The translations under genes were made by a program, and so were the position numbers. Shown here in pieces: positions 1-5,311 of a DNA stretch of 5,509 bases. The DNA is from Spirochaetales bacterium. GTDB lineage: Bacteria; Spirochaetota; Spirochaetia; ARS1246. The stretch's first letter is position 1. The number at the start of each line of letters is the position of its first letter. The stretch lies in NCBI GenBank assembly GCA_018644745.1, contig JABGPX010000267.1:1-5509 (forward strand), read 5' to 3'. The notes under the pieces were generated by a model. That model saw only the letters and a program-made list of their open reading frames with translations. It did not search any database and was not told the origin of the DNA.

Positions 1-23
1 CAGAGAACAGGCAGGATAGGGGA

Positions 24-695
24 ATGAAGGCTTCGTTCAGAAACGCCGTCCGGCTCTATAACAGCAAGAGATATGAGATGGCGCTGGAGGAGTTCAACGA
101 TCTAAAAGAGGACCCGGCGCTAAATCCCGAGCTTTCCTATTATCTGGGTTTATGTTACACCCAGCTTCAAAAATACGAGGAAGCTCTGCTTTTCCTCGAA
201 CAAGTTGTAACGACCGGACTGAACATCCTGCATATTTACCAGAGCCGGATGATTCTTAGCTACATCTACACCATCACCGGCAGATATAAGCTGGCGGAAT
301 TCGAGCTCGAGTCGCTGCTGGATTCCGGCTATGAGTCGGCGCAGGTCTACGCGGCGTTTGGTTTTGTAACTTATGAATCAGGGAATATTGATGATGCACT
401 GGCATATTTCAAAAAAGCCCTTGGTTTAGATCCCGAAAATTCCAATGCGATGAACTCACTCGGATATGTACTAGCCCAGGAGAATAGAGACCTCGATTAT
501 GCCCTGGCTTTATGCCGAAGAGCAGTAGACCTGCGCCCTGAGAATCCGGCGTATATTGATTCGCTGGGATGTGTATATCTCAAAAAGGGAAGTGTGCTTG
601 AGGCACGCAACCAGTTTAGAAGGGCTTTGAGCTTATCAGCGGGAAACAAAGATATTGCTGCCCACATGAAAGCTGCGTTATCCTCGAAAGTTTAA
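24..695 (+). CDS. Tetratricopeptide repeat (TPR) protein, cytoplasmic
   Basis: This 223-residue protein is built almost wholly of TPR helical hairpins, so its likely role is as a protein-binding scaffold or adaptor; the partner cannot be told from sequence. Repeats fall at about residues 2-35, 36-69, 70-103 (degenerate), 105-138, 139-173 and 174-207. The clearest are around residues 105-138 (AYFKKALGLDPEN, with G113, Y117, A125 and P137 in the usual TPR places) and 139-173 (LCRRAVDLRPENP). There is no signal peptide or membrane segment, so it should be cytoplasmic. The ATG at 24 has an AGGCAGGA-like site (9-16) at good spacing. However, the frame stays open to the window edge, so a start further upstream is possible. 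The gene ends in TAA and a 98-base gap follows, so it may close an operon that begins outside the window. I am sure of the family, not of the function. Confidence 0.85.
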   Translation: MKASFRNAVRLYNSKRYEMALEEFNDLKEDPALNPELSYYLGLCYTQLQKYEEALLFLEQVVTTGLNILHIYQSRMILSYIYTITGRYKLAEFELESLLDSGYESAQVYAAFGFVTYESGNIDDALAYFKKALGLDPENSNAMNSLGYVLAQENRDLDYALALCRRAVDLRPENPAYIDSLGCVYLKKGSVLEARNQFRRALSLSAGNKDIAAHMKAALSSKV

Positions 696-793
696 TTTGT
701 CAATAACTCGTAGTATGCTGTGAGGTTCTTAATTTTCATTTTTCTTTAATATTCTATGCGAAATGTGTCGAAATTCTCTAGTGGAGATGCACT
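696..793. other. A+T-rich intergenic gap with a short direct repeat and a possible weak promoter
   Basis: This gap separates the TPR gene from the next coupled gene group. It is clearly richer in A+T than the flanking genes, most of all at 726-755. TTTAAT at 745-750 differs by one base from a -10 box, but there is no convincing -35 at the right distance, so promoter identity is only a suggestion. CGAAAT occurs twice, at 759-764 and 769-774, exactly 10 bases (one helical turn) apart, and ATTCT flanks them at 751-755 and 773-777. I see no strong terminator hairpin after the TPR stop codon. Confidence 0.3.
783..786 (+). promoter_or_regulatory. Ribosome binding site of the 54-codon small ORF
   Basis: GGAG lies 7 bases before the ATG at 794. 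This site supports the small ORF as a translated gene and fixes its start. A short TCTC/GAGA pairing (775-778 with 784-787) could partly mask it, but a 4-bp stem is weak. Confidence 0.6.
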
Positions 794-958
794 ATGAGTA
801 TAGATCCCGTGCAAATACCTCAAATACAACCGCCTAAAACTCCCGATCGGGAAATCCCTCTCATCGACGGCGAGGATATTAAGGCCATTCTCTATCTTGG
901 GATTCGCGGTGAAATTGCCCTTCCAATAGAGCGGCACAAGGTAGATATTCTCGCATAA
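794..958 (+). CDS. Small hypothetical protein, 54 residues
   Basis: I do not recognise this protein. The ORF starts with ATG 7 bases after a GGAG site and ends in TAA, 19 bases before the next gene, which is a typical operon arrangement. The N-terminal 20 residues are rich in Pro and Gln (motifs VQIPQIQPP and KTPDRE), suggesting a flexible tail. From about residue 21 to 54 the composition is that of a small folded domain, with alternating hydrophobic and charged residues (LIDGEDIKAILYLGIRGE, then ALPIERHKVDILA). There is no signal peptide, cysteine or membrane segment. Spacing suggests it is cotranscribed with the exported TPR/NHL/VWA gene after it. An overlapping open frame on the minus strand (746-937) has no comparable start signal or context. 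The gene call is fairly good; the function is unknown. Confidence 0.65.
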   Translation: MSIDPVQIPQIQPPKTPDREIPLIDGEDIKAILYLGIRGEIALPIERHKVDILA

Positions 959-977
959 ACAGAGGTATACTTCCGAC

Positions 978-3020
978 GTGAGACTCAGAAGCGGTGTGAA
1001 AATTTTCCTCTTTAGCGTGCTCTGCTCTTCATTGGCTCTTTCTCTCTTCGCCCAGGATATCGATATGGACTCTGTAAAGGCCGAAGAGGAGTTCCATTGG
1101 GGTGTCAGTGCCTTTCATAACAGCCTCTATGGCGAATCTATCAGAGCATTTGAGCGGGCTCTGTCCTTTACTCCTGATGACTACCTTCTGCAGGAATGGC
1201 TGGGAAGGGCATATTACCAGTCCGGTTATGAGGAAACGGCTGTAAATATCTGGTCTCGGGTGGTAGAAGCTGGAGCAGGTGGTCCGATTCTACGGAATTT
1301 GATTGATACAGTGCAGGCCCGAAGAGGCCTGAACAGAGAATTGGCTGAAGACGAGCGCTATGTTAATGCCTTTGCTCTGGACGGCAAACAGGAGGATTTT
1401 GTCCTGTTTGCTCAACCGTCTTCGGTCCGCAGCCGGGGCGACGGCAGCTTTTACGTAACATCTTTTGTCGGAAACCAGGTAGTTCGTTTTACCTTAAACG
1501 GCGCGCTTCAGCGGCGCTTGCTTGGCGGTCTTCAAGGACTCGACGGTCCCTTTGATGTGCTGGAAGTCGATGAAAATCATGTTTTTATTACAGAGTTCCT
1601 GGGGAATAGGATATTTCGATCGAATACCATCGGGACAGATATCGTCCGATGGGGCGAAAAAGGAATATCTGACGGGCAGCTTCTTGGGCCGCAATTTCTG
1701 GCGGTTGATAATCGAGGATATCTTTACGTTACGGAAGCCGGCAATCACCGGGTTAGTAAATTCGACTTCGATGGAAACTTCATACTTTCCTTTGGCGAAA
1801 AGGATCAGCCCTTTGGCGGATTAAAGCTGCCGACAGGGATTTTTGTTTACAATGAAACAGTTTTTGTCGCTGACGCCCAGGAAAAACATATTGCTGCTTT
1901 CGATCTGAGCGGAAACTTTCTCTATACGTTTGGCAAAAGTTTCTTGGATGGTCCGGAGGGACTCTCTCTTTTTGAAGAAGGGATTCTACTCGTTGCCGAT
2001 ACTCGTAGGGTTCTTACCTATCACATTGACTCCCAGGTATTCACCGTAATTGCCGAATTCGGCGGGTTAGGTACCCGGATTACCAATGCAGCACGGGATG
2101 TTAATGGTGACATCCTCGTGGTGGATTTTTTCGGAAATACAGTTACTCTCTTAACGGATATATCAGATATATATACAGGATTATTTGTGCAAGTTGAACG
2201 TATTCTTTCCCGCGATTATCCTGATGTGTATGTAGAGATTTCGGTGCAGGATAGAATGGGAGATCCTTATATTGGTTTAGACGAAAGCAATTTCATCCTG
2301 AGTGAGCTGCGAAGCCGCGTCCGGAATGATTCATTTCTTATACCTGAAGAGTCTGCGGTACCGTCAGTTGCTCTCTTGGTTGACCGGTCTTTAGAGATGC
2401 GAACCGAGACCGACTCGCTGCGCTTAGCAGCAGAGGATATATACGCGATGATCCGTGGTTCCTCCGGTAAATTAGCCCTGGTATCCACCGAGGAGCTGCC
2501 GCAGATAGTCGAATCCGGTGGCTCCGGCGCCCAAGGATTCTCGCAGCTTGCTGCGGAGTTCGGAAATTATTCGGATGCCTGGCGGTTCAGTCTTGGCGCG
2601 CGGCTCGCGGTTTCCGAAGTTTTGTCATGGCCGGGTCAGAGAGCTGTTGTATTCGTTACCGCAGGAGATCCGGGATCTCTTGGTTTCGACGATTACGATC
2701 TGGATATCCTGGCCGCCTATATGCGTAATAACGACGTTGCATTCTATTGTATATACACCCGACCGGATCCGGTTCGGCCGGAGGAGTTTGAGTATCTTTC
2801 TGAAATGACCGGAGGAGCCAGTGCTTTTATGTATCAGCCGGAAGGTATAACTCCCCTTATAAAAGAGCTGCTCAATCGGCGGTCCGGTCGATATTTTTTC
2901 TCCTATGAATCTGTCAGCGATACAAATTTCGGTGATAGGTACCTCACCATGGAAGCGGAAGTATTTCATTTTGACAGCAGCGGGAGATCGGAGACGGGTT
3001 ATTTCGCTCCGCGTGAATGA
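978..3020 (+). CDS. Exported TPR - NHL beta-propeller - VWFA-related domain protein
   Basis: This 680-residue protein is probably an envelope or periplasmic scaffold. Residues 1-25 form a Sec signal peptide: basic MRLRSGVK, a hydrophobic core, and likely cleavage after A25 in LFAQD. Residues 35-115 hold TPR-like helices (WGVSAFHNSLYGESIRAFER, then WLGRAYYQSGYEETA). Residues 143-400 contain about six NHL blades; the clearest are 236-275 (GYLYVTEAGNHRVSKFDFDG) and 281-320 (VFVADAQEKHIAAFDLSGNF). Residues 415-450 (VQDRMGDPYIGLDESNF) match the segment that precedes the VWA fold in the VWFA-related family. The VWA fold spans about 463-640, and the tail ends in GYFAPRE, also typical of that family. 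The MIDAS motif is DRSLE (469-473) instead of DxSxS, so metal binding is doubtful. The start is GTG at 978, with AGAGGT (961-966) about 11 bases upstream; a GTG at 996 is an alternative. Its stop overlaps the next gene. Domains are confident; the biological role is not known. Confidence 0.85.
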   Translation: MRLRSGVKIFLFSVLCSSLALSLFAQDIDMDSVKAEEEFHWGVSAFHNSLYGESIRAFERALSFTPDDYLLQEWLGRAYYQSGYEETAVNIWSRVVEAGAGGPILRNLIDTVQARRGLNRELAEDERYVNAFALDGKQEDFVLFAQPSSVRSRGDGSFYVTSFVGNQVVRFTLNGALQRRLLGGLQGLDGPFDVLEVDENHVFITEFLGNRIFRSNTIGTDIVRWGEKGISDGQLLGPQFLAVDNRGYLYVTEAGNHRVSKFDFDGNFILSFGEKDQPFGGLKLPTGIFVYNETVFVADAQEKHIAAFDLSGNFLYTFGKSFLDGPEGLSLFEEGILLVADTRRVLTYHIDSQVFTVIAEFGGLGTRITNAARDVNGDILVVDFFGNTVTLLTDISDIYTGLFVQVERILSRDYPDVYVEISVQDRMGDPYIGLDESNFILSELRSRVRNDSFLIPEESAVPSVALLVDRSLEMRTETDSLRLAAEDIYAMIRGSSGKLALVSTEELPQIVESGGSGAQGFSQLAAEFGNYSDAWRFSLGARLAVSEVLSWPGQRAVVFVTAGDPGSLGFDDYDLDILAAYMRNNDVAFYCIYTRPDPVRPEEFEYLSEMTGGASAFMYQPEGITPLIKELLNRRSGRYFFSYESVSDTNFGDRYLTMEAEVFHFDSSGRSETGYFAPRE

Positions 3021-3385
3021 TGAGCGATAAACAGGGAACTCGACCGCTCCAGAAGATCGGCCGGAAGGATCGAAGGAAAGCCCGGCGGGAAGAATGGGAT
3101 AGTCTGTGCATTCAATGCGGGCTCTGCTGTTACCGTAAAGAGTACCGACATGGTCGGATGATGATTAATCTCAATAGACCGTGTAACTATCTCGATGTTG
3201 AGTCCCGCCTCTGTATGGTCTATGAAAATCGTTTTAAGATCTGTTCTGATTGTAGAAAGGTAACTCTTTATCATGCTTTTTTCTCATCGCTCATGCCGGA
3301 AGAATGCGGTTATGTGCAGAAATATAGGAAATGGAAATTCCTCGTCCAAAAGCCGGGCATTACGCCGCGCCGAGCCGGTGGTTGA
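3017..3385 (+). CDS. YkgJ/YcgN-type cysteine-cluster protein (putative Fe or Zn binding)
   Basis: This 122-residue protein carries the C-x2-C-x2-CC signature at residues 31-38 (CIQCGLCC), followed by C56, C66, C76, C79 and C97. The order of motifs (LCxxCGxCC, then C-x-LD, YENR, DC, and LMPEECGY) resembles the YkgJ and YcgN (UPF0153/UPF0260) families. These are thought to chelate zinc or an iron-sulfur cluster, but their reaction is not established. The first 25 residues are strongly basic (KIGRKDRRKARREE), which could contact nucleic acid or acidic partners. Its ATG (3017) overlaps the upstream TGA as ATGA, and a second ATG follows at 3020. No strong ribosome site precedes either, so translation is probably coupled to the NHL/VWA gene. 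Lying next to nifSU makes it a candidate Fe-S client or helper, but that is inference. Confidence 0.8.
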   Translation: MMSDKQGTRPLQKIGRKDRRKARREEWDSLCIQCGLCCYRKEYRHGRMMINLNRPCNYLDVESRLCMVYENRFKICSDCRKVTLYHAFFSSLMPEECGYVQKYRKWKFLVQKPGITPRRAGG

Positions 3386-3393
3386 CCGGGTTC
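3372..3393 (+). other. Hairpin across the stop codon of the cysteine-cluster gene
   Basis: GAGCCGGT (3372/3373-3379) can pair with ACCGGGTTC (3385-3393), giving five G/C-rich pairs, one bulged G and about three outer pairs, with the loop GGTTG. The TGA stop (3383-3385) lies in the loop and inner stem. No U-run follows, so it is at best a weak intrinsic terminator; it could also protect the mRNA end. Confidence 0.3.
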
Positions 3394-3433
3394 TCATTGC
3401 CTCGTGTTTATCCCTTTCCTTGACATCAACCAC
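3378..3433 (+). repeat. Perfect 8-bp inverted repeat with 40-base spacing before nifS
   Basis: GTGGTTGA (3378-3385) is the exact reverse complement of TCAACCAC (3426-3433). The left arm overlaps the stop codon of the cysteine-cluster gene; the right arm starts directly after the -35 box of the proposed nifS promoter. The left arm also belongs to the 3372-3393 hairpin, so the two folds exclude each other in a read-through transcript. It may equally be two operator half-sites or chance. Confidence 0.35.
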
Positions 3434-3449
3434 GTCTCTTCCCTATCAT
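3420..3449 (+). promoter_or_regulatory. Sigma-70-type promoter for nifS-nifU
   Basis: TTGACA (3420-3425) is a perfect -35 consensus. After an 18-base spacer comes TATCAT (3444-3449), one mismatch from TATAAT. Transcription would begin near 3456, leaving a leader of roughly 40 bases before the nifS ATG. There is no sigma-54 GG-N10-GC motif, which argues against NifA-type nitrogen-fixation control. I see no clear IscR-type operator. Confidence 0.55.
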
Positions 3450-3480
3450 AGGACACTCTACGGCCGCCGAGATTGGAAAC

Positions 3481-3486
3481 AAGGAG
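3481..3486 (+). promoter_or_regulatory. Ribosome binding site of nifS
   Basis: AAGGAG sits 8 bases before the ATG at 3495. It supports that ATG as the true start, and the protein then begins with the usual N-terminal NifS motif YMDNNATTPLHPEV. Confidence 0.7.
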
Positions 3487-3494
3487 CTCCGTAA

Positions 3495-4688
3495 ATGGGC
3501 ATACGCATATATATGGATAACAACGCAACGACACCTCTTCATCCTGAAGTAAAAGAGGAAATGACGAAAAGTTTTGATCTCTTCGGGAATCCTTCGAGCC
3601 TTCATTCGTACGGTCGTGAAGCGCGAAGAAAGGTGGAGGAGGCAAGGGAGATAGTCGCCCATAATCTTGATGCCGATCCGTCAGCAATAATCTTCACCGG
3701 CGGGGGCTCAGAATCCAACAATACCGTGCTCAAAGTAGTAACCTGCGGTGATGCCACCTGTGTTCATTGTCCCGCCACGAGGAAACAGATCGTAACATCG
3801 ACGATTGAGCATCCAAGCGTGCTTGCTACGGTGCAGACCCTGGAAGCGCGGGGCATTCCCGCTACGTTTGTCGATGTGGACAGCACAGGCAAAGTGGACA
3901 TGAATCGGCTCGAAACGGAAATATCTGAACAAAGTGCCCTGGTTTCCATTATGATGGCAAACAATGAGATCGGCACGATTCAAGATATAAAAAAGATTGC
4001 TGAAATCGCCCATTCTCATGGGGCCCTTGTTCATACCGATGCGGTTCAGGCGGTCGGCAAATATCCTATAAGTATTCGAGACCTGGATGTAGATTTCCTG
4101 AGTTTTTCAGCCCATAAACTTTATGGGCCTAAAGGCGTCGGGGTTCTTTTCGCACGACGAGGTGCGCCCTACTGCACTTTCATTCACGGAGGACATCAGG
4201 AAGAGGGCCGTCGTGCCGGTACCTTGAACAACCTGGGAATTATCGGGCTTGGAAAAGCGGTAGAACTAGCCGCCCGGGATATGAAGGAGGCCTCGAATCG
4301 GGTGTCTGGACTTCGGGACAAGCTGAAGGCGGGAATCGAATCGACGATTCCGGATATTTACATCAATGGACATCCGGAAGATTGTCTTTCCGGTACGCTG
4401 AACGTTTCATTTCGCGGAGCTGAAGGGGAAGCAACTATGCTCTACCTCGATCTCGAAGATATAGCAGTTTCAACCGGCTCCGCGTGTGCTTCCGGGTCGC
4501 TTGATCCATCTCATGTACTATTAGCAACCGGAATAGACGCAGAGCTTGCGCATGGATCAATCCGGTTCAGTCTCGGAGAATTCAATACCGAGGCCGAAGT
4601 AGATATAGTGTTGTCAAAGCTTCCGGGTATTATCGACAAAATACGATCCATGTCCACCATCTACTCAAGACAGGGAGGTGCGGCATGA
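3495..4688 (+). CDS. nifS: Cysteine desulfurase, NifS/IscS family (group I)
   Basis: This PLP enzyme converts L-cysteine to L-alanine and passes the sulfur, as a persulfide, to the scaffold NifU for Fe-S cluster assembly. At 397 residues it is of normal family length. Visible motifs are DNNATTPLHPEV (8-19), GNPSSLHSYG (31-40), the PLP phosphate loop GGGSESNN (69-76), the cofactor-stacking histidine H106 in IEHPSV, ANNEIG (155-160), D182 in HTDAVQAVGK, and the PLP-binding lysine K208 in SAHKLYGPKG. The sulfur-carrying cysteine is C331 in the long-loop motif STGSACASGSLDPSHVL, which marks group I (NifS/IscS) rather than SufS. One oddity is a cysteine-rich stretch at residues 84-92 (CGDATCVHC), where I expect a short, cysteine-free connection. 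It has its own promoter upstream and overlaps nifU by ATGA. No nitrogenase genes are visible, so a housekeeping role is likely. Confidence 0.95.
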   Translation: MGIRIYMDNNATTPLHPEVKEEMTKSFDLFGNPSSLHSYGREARRKVEEAREIVAHNLDADPSAIIFTGGGSESNNTVLKVVTCGDATCVHCPATRKQIVTSTIEHPSVLATVQTLEARGIPATFVDVDSTGKVDMNRLETEISEQSALVSIMMANNEIGTIQDIKKIAEIAHSHGALVHTDAVQAVGKYPISIRDLDVDFLSFSAHKLYGPKGVGVLFARRGAPYCTFIHGGHQEEGRRAGTLNNLGIIGLGKAVELAARDMKEASNRVSGLRDKLKAGIESTIPDIYINGHPEDCLSGTLNVSFRGAEGEATMLYLDLEDIAVSTGSACASGSLDPSHVLLATGIDAELAHGSIRFSLGEFNTEAEVDIVLSKLPGIIDKIRSMSTIYSRQGGAA

Positions 4689-5290
4689 GCGGCGGATTTG
4701 ATTGGATGTACTCCGAGGTTGTGAAAGATCACTTTGTGAATCCGAGAAATATACTCGACGATGAAGATACATTTCAGGCCGACGGCCGAGGCGTTGTCGG
4801 AAATATTAAATGCGGCGATCAGATGCTTATTGTTATTAAAGTTGCCGACGGCATAATTGCCGATTGCAAATGGAAGACCTATGGCTGCGCGAGCGCAATT
4901 GCCAGTACTTCTATTTTGTCTGAAGCCGCGATAGGTATGGAACTTGAAAAGGCCTATCATATAAAACCCAAGGATATTGCAGATCGTCTTGGCGGGTTGC
5001 CGGAAAACAAGATCCATTGTTCGGTTCTTGGCGACAAAGCATTGCGCGCAGCAATTGAAGATTATTACGAGAAAACAAATCAGAACGACAAAATTAAAGA
5101 GGAAGAAGCGGTCATTATATGCCAATGTATGAATGTGACCGACAAGGATATCGAAGCGGCCGTAAAAGACGGAGCGCGCACGTATGCAGATCTTCAGCAT
5201 AGAACTAAAGCAGGTACCGTGTGCGGGCAATGCAGGCAGGAATCTGAGGAACTGCTGCACCAGTATACTCATATCTACGACATCAATTAG
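4685..5290 (+). CDS. nifU: NifU-type Fe-S scaffold protein (IscU-like plus [2Fe-2S] BFD-like domain)
   Basis: This 201-residue protein is the scaffold on which NifS-derived sulfur and iron form clusters. Residues 8-128 are the IscU-like domain. The three cluster ligands are C43 (in KCGDQM, with D45 of the CGD motif), C68 (in TYGCASAIASTS) and C112 (in KIHCSVLGDKAL). Residues 143-195 are the BFD-like domain holding a permanent [2Fe-2S] cluster through C146, C148 (CQC) and C180, C183 (CGQC). The third, C-terminal Nfu domain with its CxxC, present in Azotobacter NifU of about 310 residues, is absent: the protein stops at TAG, and the next frame is an unrelated gene, so this is not a recent frameshift. 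The ATG overlaps the nifS stop as ATGA, and GGAGG (4674-4678) inside nifS is a good ribosome site, so the two are translationally coupled. Confidence 0.95.
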   Translation: MSGGFDWMYSEVVKDHFVNPRNILDDEDTFQADGRGVVGNIKCGDQMLIVIKVADGIIADCKWKTYGCASAIASTSILSEAAIGMELEKAYHIKPKDIADRLGGLPENKIHCSVLGDKALRAAIEDYYEKTNQNDKIKEEEAVIICQCMNVTDKDIEAAVKDGARTYADLQHRTKAGTVCGQCRQESEELLHQYTHIYDIN

Positions 5291-5297
5291 AAAACAC

Positions 5298-5305
5298 AGG
5301 AAGGA
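5298..5305 (+). promoter_or_regulatory. Ribosome binding site of the URO-D-family gene
   Basis: AGGAAGGA lies 6 bases before the ATG at 5312 and favours that start. A second site, GGAGGTG at 5334-5340, precedes an in-frame ATG at 5351 by 10 bases, so the start is not settled. Confidence 0.5.
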
Positions 5306-5311
5306 AAAGTT

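Noticed and set aside
746..937. 63-codon minus-strand open frame over the small ORF
   Set aside because: The plus-strand ORF has the better ribosome site, fits the operon spacing and matches the direction of all neighbours. I cannot exclude it fully without homologues.
2157..2175. AT-rich repeat GGATATATCAGATATATATAC in part
   Set aside because: It lies inside the NHL/VWA gene at the linker coding for ISDIYT; a chance run of ATA/TAT codons with no sign of phase variation.
3273..3494. Plus-strand open frame between the cysteine-cluster gene and nifS
   Set aside because: It overlaps the cysteine-cluster gene in another frame, has no ribosome site or recognisable domain, and runs through the nifS promoter.
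4110..4128. Strong hairpin in nifS: GCCCATAA, 3-base loop, TTATGGGC
   Set aside because: It falls on the codons for the conserved AHKLYGPK motif, whose codons (GCC CAT AAA and TTT ATG GGC region) tend to be self-complementary. It is explained by the protein motif rather than regulation.
4332..4351. 7-bp perfect hairpin GGAATCG / CGATTCC inside nifS
   Set aside because: It lies mid-gene with no U-run and no nearby start; short stems of this size are expected by chance.
3495..5290. Nitrogen-fixation cluster
   Set aside because: Only nifS and nifU are present, with a sigma-70-like rather than sigma-54 promoter; NIF-type genes commonly serve general Fe-S assembly in anaerobes and some other bacteria.
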